A DNA stretch of 64,000 nucleotides, taken from NCBI RefSeq assembly GCF_010093445.1, contig NZ_PDWW01000020.1, positions 1-64,000 of the forward strand, in the 5' to 3' direction. Position numbers and translations under genes: made by a program. This document shows, in pieces, positions 17,423 through 26,421 of the stretch; positions within the stretch are counted from its first letter, which is position 1, and the number at the start of each line of letters is the position of its first letter. This DNA is from Pseudoxanthomonas japonensis. Lineage in GTDB: Bacteria; Pseudomonadota; Gammaproteobacteria; Xanthomonadales; Xanthomonadaceae. The notes below the pieces were generated by a model. It did no database searches, was not told the origin of the DNA, and worked only from the letters and a program-made list of their open reading frames with translations.

Positions 17423-17447
17423 GATGGCCGGCGCACGGCCGGCCATC
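17423..17447 (-). terminator. GC-rich hairpin after the S9 peptidase gene
   Basis: A perfect 10-bp inverted repeat GATGGCCGGC/GCCGGCCATC around a 5-nt loop, between the S9 peptidase stop and the DUF819 start. There is no T-run, so its strength as a terminator is doubtful; it may be a transcript-stabilising hairpin. Confidence 0.45.
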
Positions 17448-17456
17448 GGACGACGC

Positions 17457-19526
17457 TCAACGGCCGATGTGCTGCTTCAGCCAGGCGTTGACGGTGTCGT
17501 GCCACAGGATGCTGTTCTGCGGCTTCAGCACCCAGTGGTTCTCGTCGGGGAAGTACAGCAGCTTGGACTCGATGCCCTTGCGCTGCAGCGCGGTGAACGT
17601 GGACAGGCCCTGGTCCACCGGCACGCGGTAGTCCTTCTCGCCCTGTACCACCAGCATCGGCACGCGCCACTTGGCGATATGGTTGACCGGGTTGAACTTC
17701 TCGATGTTCTTCGGCACGTCGTACGGGGTACCGCCGTTTTCCCACTCGGTGAACCACAGTTCTTCGGTCACGTAGGCCATCGAACGGATGTCGAACACGC
17801 CGTCGTGGTTGACCAGGCACTTCCACGGCTCGTTCCAGTTGCCCGCGATCCAGTTGATCATGTAGCCGCCGTAGCTGGCGCCCAGCGCGCAGGCATTCTT
17901 GCCGTCGAGGAAGGCGTACTTCTGCTGCGCCGCCGCCCAGCCCTTCTGCAGGTCTTCCAGCGGACGGTCGCCCCAGTGCTGGCTGATCGCGTCGGTGAAG
18001 GCCTGGCCGTAGCCGGTGGAGCCGTGGAAGTCGATCATCACCACCGCGTAGCCCTGGCCCGCGTAGGTCTGCGGATTCCAGCGGTAGCTCCAGCCGTTGC
18101 CGAAGCTGCCCTGCGGACCACCGTGGATCAGGAACGCCACCGGGTACTTCTGTCCTTCCACGTAGTCGTGCGGCTTGACCACGTAACCGTGCACGGTCTC
18201 GTTGTTCCAGCCCTTGAAGTCGAACTGTTCGAAATCGCCGAACGACACGTCCTTCAGCACCTCACCGGCGCTTGGGGTGATGGCGCGCAGGGTGGCACCG
18301 ACGTCGTCGCTGGTGGCGTAGATGACATCGCCGGACTGCAACGTGTTGCGCGACAACACCAGCGTCTTACCAGCCATGTCGAACGCCGAGACGCTACCGT
18401 CGCCAACGATCTTGCGCGTCTCGCCGCTCTGGATGTCGACCGAGAACAGCGGGTGCTCACCGACGTCCTGCGCAGTGGTGTAGATCCGTTCGCCATCCTC
18501 CGAAAGCACGATGCTGTCGGCACTGCGATCCCAGTCCGGTGCGATCTCGCGGACTTTTCCGTTGTCCAGGTCCATCGCCATCAGACCGAAGCGATCGGCT
18601 TCGAAACCCGGGCGCTTCATCGCGCGGTAGTACAGCGTCTTGCCGTCGGCGCTGAACACCGGGCCGGTGTCCCACGCAGGATTCGACGCCGTCAGGTTGA
18701 CCGGTGCGCTGCTGCCATCGGCGGCGAGCCTGTACAGGTCGAAGTTGGTCGACCATGCCTCGCCCTTGCCGGCCACGCGGATCGCAGCGACGACCGACGC
18801 GCCATCCGGCGACCAGGTGTACTCGTCCGCACCACCGAACGGCTTGGACGGTGCGTCGCCATCCAGGGTGTCCGTCAGCGAGGTGGCGCTGGCAACCGGC
18901 TTGGTCTTGCCTTGCGGGAGCGCTGCGACGAACAGACGGCTGCGCCGGCCATCGGCCCAAGTATCCCAATGACGCACGAACAGGCCATCGTAGACCACGC
19001 CGGTGCTCTTCTTCGCCGCGGTGTCGTCCAGCTTCTTCTTCGTGCAGGCGAAGTCGGCCTTGCAGTCGGCGAAGGTGTCGGTACTGAACAGCACGCGCGT
19101 GCCGTCCGGCGAGAGCTTGTAGCTGGCGACGTCCAAGGCGAAGTCGGTCAGCTGGCGCGGCGTGCCGCCAGTGAGGGGCAGCGCGTACAGCTGCTGCGTG
19201 CCGGACTTGGCGCTGAGGAAGTAGACGGTCTTGCCGTCCGGCGAGAACGAGGGCGAATTGACGCTCCAGCCTTCCGGGGTCAGCCGCTTCGGCGGCGCCA
19301 GGTCGCGGGTCAGCAGGTTCCGGATCCACAGGCTGCTGCTGGCCTTCACCACGTCGGCATCGACGACGCGCTTGGCGAACACGACAGTGCTGCCATCCGG
19401 CGACAGCGTGGGCGATGAGACGCGGTCCAGTTTCTGCAGGTCGCGCACGTCCAGGCCGCGGGCGGCGGCCAGCGACGGCAGTGCGGCCAGCAGGCAGAGG
19501 GGCAACAGGGCGGATTTCAGCTTCAT
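17457..19526 (-). CDS. S9 prolyl-oligopeptidase-family dipeptidyl peptidase, secreted
   Basis: Serine peptidase of family S9 (DPP5/acylaminoacyl-peptidase type), releasing dipeptides or small peptides in the periplasm. The 689-residue protein has a Sec signal (cleaved near residue 22), a beta-propeller built from LSPDG/FSPDG-type WD40-like repeats (residues ~35-420) and a C-terminal alpha/beta hydrolase with the nucleophile in GASYGGYM, Asp in GEKDYRVP and His in DENHWV. The start at 19526 is the second in-frame ATG and places the signal correctly. With the OPT and POT transporters just downstream in the window, it suggests peptide foraging. Confidence 0.94.
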   Translation of the reverse strand: MKLKSALLPLCLLAALPSLAAARGLDVRDLQKLDRVSSPTLSPDGSTVVFAKRVVDADVVKASSSLWIRNLLTRDLAPPKRLTPEGWSVNSPSFSPDGKTVYFLSAKSGTQQLYALPLTGGTPRQLTDFALDVASYKLSPDGTRVLFSTDTFADCKADFACTKKKLDDTAAKKSTGVVYDGLFVRHWDTWADGRRSRLFVAALPQGKTKPVASATSLTDTLDGDAPSKPFGGADEYTWSPDGASVVAAIRVAGKGEAWSTNFDLYRLAADGSSAPVNLTASNPAWDTGPVFSADGKTLYYRAMKRPGFEADRFGLMAMDLDNGKVREIAPDWDRSADSIVLSEDGERIYTTAQDVGEHPLFSVDIQSGETRKIVGDGSVSAFDMAGKTLVLSRNTLQSGDVIYATSDDVGATLRAITPSAGEVLKDVSFGDFEQFDFKGWNNETVHGYVVKPHDYVEGQKYPVAFLIHGGPQGSFGNGWSYRWNPQTYAGQGYAVVMIDFHGSTGYGQAFTDAISQHWGDRPLEDLQKGWAAAQQKYAFLDGKNACALGASYGGYMINWIAGNWNEPWKCLVNHDGVFDIRSMAYVTEELWFTEWENGGTPYDVPKNIEKFNPVNHIAKWRVPMLVVQGEKDYRVPVDQGLSTFTALQRKGIESKLLYFPDENHWVLKPQNSILWHDTVNAWLKQHIGR

Positions 19527-19576
19527 CCGGGGCTCCGGCAACAGGGAAACCCCGATGGTAGGCGCTAAGCGCGCCG

Positions 19577-19610
19577 CGGCGCAAAGGCGTCAGGTCACGC
19601 CTTTGCGCCG
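19577..19610 (-). terminator. Strong hairpin after the OPT transporter gene
   Basis: A perfect 14-bp inverted repeat, CGGCGCAAAGGCGT and complement, with a 6-nt loop, placed 9 nt beyond the OPT stop codon (minus strand). No T-run follows. Probably terminates or stabilises the OPT transcript before the S9 gene begins. Confidence 0.55.
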
Positions 19611-19619
19611 TGTGTCATC

Positions 19620-21608
19620 TCACTTGGGGCCGGGTTCGACGTCGCCCAGCGCCTTCGACTTGGCGCCCGTGCGGTAGAGCAGCCAGCCGACGATCGCCAG
19701 CACCACCAGGCCAACGATCTCGCCCTGCTGGAACGCCTCCGGCAGCACCAGCACGTCGCGGTCCTTGGTGGCGTAGATGGCGACGCCCACGGCGATGCCC
19801 ATCAGCGCCTCGCCGGTGATCAGGCCGGCAGCGAACAGGGTGCCGGGACGATGGATGCGATCCCGCGCCTCCTCGTCCTTGGTACCGACCATGCCGTGCC
19901 GCTTCTCGACCAGGTAGGCCAGCAGGCCGCCCAGGAAGATCGGCACCATCAGTTCCAGCGGCAGGTAGATGCCGATGGCGGCGGCGAGCACCGGCACGCG
20001 GAAGCTGCTGCCCTTGGCTTTCAATGCCTCGTCGATGGCGATGATGACCGCGCCGATCACCGCACCGATGCCGATGATGCCCCACGGCAGCTCGCCGCCG
20101 AACAGGCCCTTGGCGACCGAGGCCATCAGCGTGGCCTGCGGCGCGGAGAGCGGATTCGGATGTTCGGCCGTCGGTGCCCCGATGCCGTAGGCCTCCGACA
20201 GGATGTTCAGCACCGGCGCCATGATCAGCGCGCAGGAGAACGCGCCGATGCCGAGCATCAGCTGCTGCTTCCACGGCGTGGCGCCGACGATGTTGCCCGC
20301 CTTGAGGTCCTGCAGGTTGTCGCCGCCGACCGCTGCGGCGCAGCACACCACCGCGCCGATCATGATGGCGGCGACCGCACCGAGCGGCGCGCCGCCGGCT
20401 CCGACCGCCATGCGTCCGCTCTCGCCCAGCAGCAGCAACAGCACCACGGACGCGAACAGGATGGTCGCGATGGTGATGCCCGACACCGGATTGTTCGATG
20501 AACCGACCAGGCCCGCGAGATACGCGGACACCGACACGAACAGGAAGCCAGCGACGATCATGATGATCGCCATCGGGATGCTGACGTGCCACATGCCGAC
20601 GATGGCCTGATACAGCAGCAGCAGCGGCAGCACGAAAATCACCAGCGCCACCAGCATCCACTTCATCGGCAGGTCGCGGTCGGTCTCGGCGACATCGGCG
20701 CCGCCCGAGCCCGCACGCGCGGCGGCGATGCCGCTCTTCACGCCCGACAGCAGCGACTTGCGCAGCGAGAACAGGGTCCACACGCCACCGATCAGCATGG
20801 CGCCCACGCCGAGGTAACGGATCTTGGCCGACCAGATGGCGCCGGCGATGTCCTCCGCACCCGCACCGGCAATGCTCTGCGCCAAGGCCGGATCCGTTCC
20901 CATGAAGAACATGTGGTACAGCGGAATGGCGATATGCCAGGACAGGATGCTGCCCGACAGCACCACGATGCCGATGTTCAGGCCGACGATGTAGCCCACG
21001 CCCAGCAGCGCCGGCGACAGGTTGGTGCCCAGGTAACCGAGGTATTTGCCGAAGAAGCCGGCACCGGCGGCGGTGTCGGGAATCAGGCGCATGCCGCTGT
21101 AGGCGGCGACCTTCAGCACCGCGCCGATGGCGGCGGAGAACGCCAGGATCTTCAGGCCCGGGCCAGGATTCTCACCGGCCTTGAGCACTTCGGCTGCGGC
21201 CTTGCCTTCGGGGAACGGCAGCGGCTCTTCCACGATCATCGAGCGGCGCAGCGGCACGGAGAACAGCACGCCCAGCAGGCCGCCCAGGCCGGCGATGGCC
21301 AGCACCCACGAGTACTGGAAGTCCTGCCAGTAGCCCAGGATGATCAGCGCGGGAATCGTGAAGATCACGCCCGCCGCGATCGACGAACCGGCGGAGGCGC
21401 CGGTCTGCACGATGTTGTTCTCCAGGATGGTGCCGCCGCCGAGCAGGCGCAGCACGCCCATCGATACGACGGCCGCCGGGATGGCGGTGGCCACGGTCAG
21501 GCCGGCGAACAGGCCCAGGTAGGCGTTGGCGGCCGACAGCACCACGGCCAGCACGATGGCCAGCACGACGGCGCGGAAGGTAAGTTGCGGGGTCCCCGGC
21601 GAGCTCAT
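19620..21608 (-). CDS. OPT-family oligopeptide transporter
   Basis: A large polytopic importer of the oligopeptide transporter superfamily (bacterial PTO/OPT branch), with peptides or metal-peptide chelates as likely substrates. The 662-residue protein has about 15-16 TM helices, starts with TFRAVVLAIVLAVVLSAANAYLGL, and has the characteristic GGTILENNIVQTGASAGSSIAAGV segment (57-80) and NNPVSGITIATILF. The gene starts at 21608, divergent from the POT transporter gene, with a 124-nt shared promoter region. Confidence 0.94.
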   Translation of the reverse strand: MSSPGTPQLTFRAVVLAIVLAVVLSAANAYLGLFAGLTVATAIPAAVVSMGVLRLLGGGTILENNIVQTGASAGSSIAAGVIFTIPALIILGYWQDFQYSWVLAIAGLGGLLGVLFSVPLRRSMIVEEPLPFPEGKAAAEVLKAGENPGPGLKILAFSAAIGAVLKVAAYSGMRLIPDTAAGAGFFGKYLGYLGTNLSPALLGVGYIVGLNIGIVVLSGSILSWHIAIPLYHMFFMGTDPALAQSIAGAGAEDIAGAIWSAKIRYLGVGAMLIGGVWTLFSLRKSLLSGVKSGIAAARAGSGGADVAETDRDLPMKWMLVALVIFVLPLLLLYQAIVGMWHVSIPMAIIMIVAGFLFVSVSAYLAGLVGSSNNPVSGITIATILFASVVLLLLLGESGRMAVGAGGAPLGAVAAIMIGAVVCCAAAVGGDNLQDLKAGNIVGATPWKQQLMLGIGAFSCALIMAPVLNILSEAYGIGAPTAEHPNPLSAPQATLMASVAKGLFGGELPWGIIGIGAVIGAVIIAIDEALKAKGSSFRVPVLAAAIGIYLPLELMVPIFLGGLLAYLVEKRHGMVGTKDEEARDRIHRPGTLFAAGLITGEALMGIAVGVAIYATKDRDVLVLPEAFQQGEIVGLVVLAIVGWLLYRTGAKSKALGDVEPGPK

Positions 21609-21732
21609 GGCGCGTTCCCGAATGGCAGAAGGCGGACACGCTAGCGTTCACCGCCCGGCAAGTCCAGCTGCCGCGGGGCCTTCCGGACCGGCCGCTATAC
21701 TCGCCACGGATTTTCCTTGCCCGGAGCGGTGC

Positions 21733-23538
21733 TTGAGCGTTCTTTCCCCCGCCGTTCCCGGCCGCGACGACTTTCTCGGCCATCCCAAGGGCGTCTACGT
21801 CTGCTTCTTCACCGAGATGTGGGAGCGCTTCTCCTTCTACGGGATGAAGGCGCTGCTGCTGCTCTACCTGACCAAGTACCACCTGTTCGCCGACGGCGCC
21901 GGTTACGACCTGATAGGTGCCTACGGTGGCCTGGTCTACTGCATTCCCGTGATCGGCGGCCTGCTGGCGGACCGCTGGCTGGGCATGCGCAAGGCCGTGG
22001 TGTTCGGCGGCCTGTTGCTGGTCGCGGGCCATGCCGGCATGGCGCTGGAGGGCGTGGCGGCCGTGTCCGACGGCGGCGTGGTGACGCGCGACGAAGGCGC
22101 GCTACGCACGATGTACCTGTCGCTGGCGCTGATCGTCATGGGCGTGGGCTTCCTGAAGCCGAACATCACCGGCATCGTCGGCCGCCTGTATCCGCTTGGC
22201 GATCCGCGTCGCGATGGTGGCTTCAGCCTGTTCTACGCCGGCATCAACCTCGGCGCGCTGCTGGCGTCGCTGGTGTGCGGCTACCTCGGCGAAACGCTGG
22301 GCTGGCGATACGGCTTCGGTGCTGCGGGCATCGGCATGCTGCTGGGGCTGGCGATGTTCCTGTGGGGCCAGCGCTATCTGCAAGGGCATGCGGAACCACC
22401 CTCGCCTTCAGCACTTCGTGCGTCCGTGCTGGGCGTGAGGCGCGAATGGACGATTTACCTCGGCGCGGCGCTTGGCGTACTGCCCTTGGCATGGTTGATG
22501 TGGGCCGCGGCGAACGGCGCGTTCGCGCTGGGTGGCGAACTGTCGCTCGCCCTGGTGCTGATGCTGGTCGTGCTGCTGGTGGTGCTCGGCTGGTTCGGCT
22601 GGCTCATTACCACACAATGCACCGCGACCCAGCGGCGGCAGATGCTCGCGCTGATGGCGATGATCTTCATGTGCCTGGTGTTCTTCACCTTGTACGAGCA
22701 GACCTATGGCTCGTGGGTGATGTTCACCGATCGCCTGCTGACCAAGGACCTGTTCCCGTCGCTGGTGCATGCGCCGGGCGCGCTGGTGTGGTCGGACAGC
22801 CTGGCGGCGAACCTCGGACTGTTCATCGGCACGGCACCGTGGTCGACCTGGGGACTGCTGGCCATGCCGGTCGCGTTCGTGATGGCCGTGCGCGCATCGG
22901 AACGTGGCGCCACATCGGCCGCCCGCACGATCTTCCTCGGCGTGGCCGGCGTGATGGTCGCGCTGGTGCTGCGCGATTCGATCGTGCTGCCGCAGACGGC
23001 GGGTTCGCTGACCTATCTTGGCGCACTGTTCCTCGTGGTGCTCGCGCCGGTATTCGCGTGGCTGTGGGCGGCGCTGGGACGGCGCGGGTGCGATCCTTCC
23101 AAGCCGTTCAAGGGCGCACTGGGCCTGGTGTTCGGTGGCCTGTCGTTCGTGCCGCTCGCCCTCGCTGCGCAGCAGGTCGGCGGGACCGGCGTGATGGCCA
23201 GCGTATGGTGGCTGGTGCTGGCCTACCTGCTGCTGGAGATCGGCGAGATGTGCCTCGCGCCGGTCAGCCTGGCCGCGGTCACCGAGCTGTCGGTGCCGCG
23301 CGTGGTCGGCCTGATGATGGGCATGTGGCTGCTCGCCACTGCGTTTTCCGAAACGCTGGCCGCGCAGTTCGGCAAGCTCGCTGCGCTCGACGTTCCCGAG
23401 GGCGAGACCTGGGATCTCGCCCAGGCGGCGACCGGCTATGCCGATCTGTTCTGGCTGATGATGTGGATCGGCCTTGGCTGCGGCGCGGTCGCGCTGATCG
23501 TGTCGCCGGTGTTGAAGCGGATGATGCGCAGCGCGTGA
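21733..23538 (+). CDS. POT-family proton-coupled peptide transporter
   Basis: Proton-dependent di/tripeptide symporter (POT/PTR2, MFS fold). The 601-residue protein opens with the PTR2 signature FFTEMWERFSFYGMKALLLLYL, including the ExxER-type motif, and has about 14 TM helices. I take the TTG at 21733, preceded by CCGGAGCGG, because the ORF upstream shows no membrane or family character. A TATACT box at 21696-21701 is a candidate -10. Divergent from the OPT transporter gene. Confidence 0.93.
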   Translation: MSVLSPAVPGRDDFLGHPKGVYVCFFTEMWERFSFYGMKALLLLYLTKYHLFADGAGYDLIGAYGGLVYCIPVIGGLLADRWLGMRKAVVFGGLLLVAGHAGMALEGVAAVSDGGVVTRDEGALRTMYLSLALIVMGVGFLKPNITGIVGRLYPLGDPRRDGGFSLFYAGINLGALLASLVCGYLGETLGWRYGFGAAGIGMLLGLAMFLWGQRYLQGHAEPPSPSALRASVLGVRREWTIYLGAALGVLPLAWLMWAAANGAFALGGELSLALVLMLVVLLVVLGWFGWLITTQCTATQRRQMLALMAMIFMCLVFFTLYEQTYGSWVMFTDRLLTKDLFPSLVHAPGALVWSDSLAANLGLFIGTAPWSTWGLLAMPVAFVMAVRASERGATSAARTIFLGVAGVMVALVLRDSIVLPQTAGSLTYLGALFLVVLAPVFAWLWAALGRRGCDPSKPFKGALGLVFGGLSFVPLALAAQQVGGTGVMASVWWLVLAYLLLEIGEMCLAPVSLAAVTELSVPRVVGLMMGMWLLATAFSETLAAQFGKLAALDVPEGETWDLAQAATGYADLFWLMMWIGLGCGAVALIVSPVLKRMMRSA

Positions 23539-23539
23539 A

Positions 23540-23569
23540 AACCAACGGCGCCCGAGGGCGCCGTTGGTT
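23540..23569 (+). terminator. Hairpin terminator after the POT gene
   Basis: A 13-bp perfect stem AACCAACGGCGCC with its complement around a CGAG loop, starting 2 nt after the POT stop and followed by a short GT/T stretch. It stands between convergent transcripts, so it may serve both strands. Confidence 0.7.
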
Positions 23570-23590
23570 GGCAGGACACGGGTGGCTGGA

Positions 23591-23992
23591 CTACTTCGCC
23601 GTCGCGCCGCCGAGATGCCGATTGAAGAAGGCGAGCAGTCGCGTGTAGTACTCTTTCCGATGCTCCGGCTTGTAGAAGCCGTGACCTTCGGTCTTGTACT
23701 CCAGCATTTCGACCGGGACGCCGGCGGCCTTGAGACGGCGTTCCATCAGTTCGGTGTGCTGGATCGGCGTGCGTTTGTCTTCGCCGCCTGCCGCCAGGAA
23801 CACCGGAGCCTTGATCTGGCTCACGAGGTTCATCGGCGACACCACCCCAAGTTTCGCCTTGTCGCCGTACCAGTCGCGCAGGAACGTCTTCCCGGACATG
23901 GTCTCCTGGAGATCGCCGCGCTGGAACGCCGTGGGCAGGTCGTGGAGGCCCACCCAGCCGGCGGAATACGTGTAAAGCGAGGCTCTTCGGCA
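23591..23992 (-). pseudogene. Truncated S9 peptidase, C-terminal remnant
   Basis: About 130 codons matching the C-terminal end of an S9 prolyl oligopeptidase: LYTYSAGWVGLHDLPTAF, then SPMNLVSQIKAPVFLAAGGE, the catalytic Asp region (GEDKRTPIQHTELMERRL) and the catalytic His (TEGHGFYKPEHR). The propeller and the nucleophile GxSxGG segment are missing. The ORF continues upstream to 24241 but those codons read as Arg-rich shadow of the overlapping rfbD gene. Family resemblance appears at about 23992, 82 nt downstream of the rfbD stop codon. I call it a remnant left by a deletion or rearrangement; it is not expected to make an active peptidase. Confidence 0.8.
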
Positions 23993-24074
23993 ATGCCCAT
24001 CGATGGCGTCCCTCGAGGCGCGGACGATAGCCCTGACGCGGCGAACCCGCGATCGAACCAGGAAGCGGTGAGGT

Positions 24075-24983
24075 CTACGAGGCCCGACTCCCGGCAAGTC
24101 CATCGAGCACCGTGGACAGGCTTTCCCGCCAGTCGGGCATCGAGAAGCCCAGCGCGCCCTCCAGCTTTGCAACGTCCAGACGCGAATACGCCGGCCTCCT
24201 CGCACGCGTCGGGAAATCGGCCGTCGTGATGGGCACGACATGCGGCGCCCGCGAAACCAGCCCCCGCTCGGCCGCCCCGTCCAGGATGGCCGTCGCGAAG
24301 CCGTGCCAGCTGGTCTCGCCGCCCGCCGTCAGGTGATAGGTACCTCGCGGTGCGGTGCCATCCTTCAGCAGCGCCGCGGTGACATCAGCGATCAGGTAGG
24401 CCGGCGTCGGCGTCCCACGCTGGTCCGCCACGACACGCAGCTCATCCCGTTCGGCACCGAGCCGCAACATCGTCCGCAGGAAGTTGTGGCCGCGTCCGCC
24501 ATAGACCCACGCTGTGCGCAGGATCAGGTGCCCGTCGCCCGCCTGACGGACCGCCTCTTCACCGGCAAGCTTGCTGGCGCCATAGACACCCAGCGGCCTC
24601 GTCGCCTGGTCTTCGCGGTAAGGATGGGTGCCTTGCCCGTCGAACACGTAGTCGGTCGAGTAATGGACGAACGGGATACCGCGCTCAGCACAGGCCTGCG
24701 CCAGGATGCCCGGTGCCTCCGCATTGGCACGGAATGCAGCAGCTTCTTCGTCTTCGGCCTTGTCCACCGCCGTGTACGCAGCCGCATTGACGACGGCGAC
24801 GGGCGCAATGCGCTGCACAAGCTCGGCGAGCGTGTCCGGACGGTCGAAGTCGGCGATCTCGCAACGCCCGCCATCCGGCAGTTCACCGGACCGTGTTGTC
24901 GCCACGATATTTCCCAAAGCCGCCAGACTGCGTCGCAGCTCATGCCCGACTTGGCCATTCGCGCCAAGCAGGAGGATTTTCAT
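24075..24983 (-). CDS. rfbD: dTDP-4-dehydrorhamnose reductase RmlD
   Basis: Last step of dTDP-L-rhamnose synthesis: NAD(P)H reduction of dTDP-4-keto-L-rhamnose. The 302-residue SDR-fold protein has the cofactor motif GANGQVG (7-13), the STDYVFDG segment and the YGASKLAGE catalytic Tyr/Lys pair. ATG overlaps the rfbC stop by 4 nt. Last gene of the rmlBACD block. Confidence 0.96.
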   Translation of the reverse strand: MKILLLGANGQVGHELRRSLAALGNIVATTRSGELPDGGRCEIADFDRPDTLAELVQRIAPVAVVNAAAYTAVDKAEDEEAAAFRANAEAPGILAQACAERGIPFVHYSTDYVFDGQGTHPYREDQATRPLGVYGASKLAGEEAVRQAGDGHLILRTAWVYGGRGHNFLRTMLRLGAERDELRVVADQRGTPTPAYLIADVTAALLKDGTAPRGTYHLTAGGETSWHGFATAILDGAAERGLVSRAPHVVPITTADFPTRARRPAYSRLDVAKLEGALGFSMPDWRESLSTVLDGLAGSRAS

Positions 24984-25537
24984 GGTTTGCAGTCCGGCAA
25001 ACGCTCCGGCGCGATGTTTGCCAGCAAGGGCGCATTCCGGTCCTTCGGCGACAGCACCGGCTCAGCCGCGGGCCAATCGATGGCGAGAGCTGGATCATCC
25101 CAGCGGACGGCAGCGTCCGCCGTGCTGTCGTACGGCGCAGTGCAGAGATAGCTGAAGACCGCGCGTTCAGACAGCACCAGATACCCGTGCGCAAAGCCTT
25201 CGGGGATCCACATCTGGCGGCGGTTCATCGCGCTCAGGACGACGGCCGTCCAATGACCGAACCGCGGCGATCCCGGACGGACGTCGACCGCCACGTCATA
25301 CACTTCGCCTTCCAGCACGCCGACCAGTTTTCCTTGAGGGTTCGGCCACTGGTAGTGCAGTCCGCGCAGGACGCCGCGAGACGAAGAAGCGACGTTGCTT
25401 TGGACGAACGACGTTGGCAGGCCATGCTGCGCGAACTTCCTTGCATTCCATGCCTCGAAGAAAGCACCGCGCTCGTCTTCGAACACGGCGGGCTCGATCA
25501 CAAGGCACCCCGGCAGGGACGTCTCCACAATTCGCAT
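24980..25537 (-). CDS. rfbC: dTDP-4-dehydrorhamnose 3,5-epimerase RmlC
   Basis: Epimerises dTDP-4-keto-6-deoxyglucose at C3 and C5. The 185-residue cupin has the family features RGVLRGLHYQ (with the catalytic His), GEVYDVAVDVR and PEGFAHGYLVLSE. The start at 25537 gives normal length; the ORF can be extended 72 residues in frame but that part is antisense noise within rfbA. ATG shares one base with the rfbA stop (TGATG). Confidence 0.96.
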   Translation of the reverse strand: MRIVETSLPGCLVIEPAVFEDERGAFFEAWNARKFAQHGLPTSFVQSNVASSSRGVLRGLHYQWPNPQGKLVGVLEGEVYDVAVDVRPGSPRFGHWTAVVLSAMNRRQMWIPEGFAHGYLVLSERAVFSYLCTAPYDSTADAAVRWDDPALAIDWPAAEPVLSPKDRNAPLLANIAPERLPDCKP

Positions 25538-26421
25538 CAGGCTGCACCACGCTTCAAGAGGGACAAGAGGTAGTCCCCGTAGCCGCTCTTGCCGTGGTGG
25601 GCCGCGAGCCTCTCCAACTGCGCGGCATCGATCCAGCCGTTCCCGAATGCGATCTCCTCGGGACAGCAGACGCGAAGGCCCTGCCGCGCCTCGATGGTGC
25701 CGATGAAGTTCGAAGCCTCGAGGAGGGACTGTGGGGTACCCGTATCGAGCCATGCATGGCCGCGTCCCAGCGTCTCCAGGTGGAGATCGCCGGCATCGAG
25801 GTAGCAGCGATTGAGATCGGTGATCTCGAATTCGCCACGCGCGGACGGTTTCAACGAGGCCGCGTAGTCGCTGGCGCGACCGTCGTAGAAGTAAAGTCCC
25901 GTGATCGCATAATTGGATCGTGGCGTGGCCGGCTTCTCCTCGATCCCCACCACCCTGCCGACGGCATCGAATTCAGCGACGCCATACCGCTGCGGATCGT
26001 TTACCCAATAACCAAACACGGTGGCGCCCGAGGGTCTAGCGTCGGCGCGCTTCAGCATCTCGGTCAGGCCGTGGCCATGGAAGATGTTGTCGCCCAGGAC
26101 CAGGCAACTGGGGCCGTCCGCCACGAAGTCACGACCGATCAGGTAGGCCTGCGCCAGGCCATCGGGACGTTCCTGCATCGCATAGGTGAAATTCATGCCC
26201 CATTGCGTGCCATCGCCGAGCAATGTCCGGAACAGCGGCTGTTCGTGCGGCGTGTTGATGATCAGCACGTCGCGGATGCCCGCCAGCATCAGGACGCTCA
26301 GCGGATAGTAGATCATCGGCTTGTCGTATACCGGCAGCAGTTGCTTGCTGACCGCATGGGTCAACGGGTACAGGCGCGTACCGGACCCGCCGGCGAGGAT
26401 GATGCCTTTTCGCGTGGTCAT
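25537..26421 (-). CDS. rfbA: Glucose-1-phosphate thymidylyltransferase RmlA
   Basis: Makes dTDP-glucose from dTTP and glucose-1-phosphate, the committed step towards dTDP-L-rhamnose. The 294-residue protein begins [17 protein letters not shown], the nucleotidyltransferase signature, and contains the usual [18 protein letters not shown] and GDNIFHG motifs. Overlaps rfbB by 4 nt at its start and rfbC by 1 nt at its end. Confidence 0.97.
   Translation of the reverse strand: MTTRKGIILAGGSGTRLYPLTHAVSKQLLPVYDKPMIYYPLSVLMLAGIRDVLIINTPHEQPLFRTLLGDGTQWGMNFTYAMQERPDGLAQAYLIGRDFVADGPSCLVLGDNIFHGHGLTEMLKRADARPSGATVFGYWVNDPQRYGVAEFDAVGRVVGIEEKPATPRSNYAITGLYFYDGRASDYAASLKPSARGEFEITDLNRCYLDAGDLHLETLGRGHAWLDTGTPQSLLEASNFIGTIEARQGLRVCCPEEIAFGNGWIDAAQLERLAAHHGKSGYGDYLLSLLKRGAA

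Noticed and set aside
23993-24241. Upstream extension of the truncated S9 peptidase frame
   Set aside because: Codons from 24075 on are antisense to rfbD and give an Arg-rich peptide without S9 similarity.
25538-25753. A 72-codon extension of rfbC
   Set aside because: Overlaps the 3' part of rfbA and contains no cupin features; the ATG at 25537 gives normal length.
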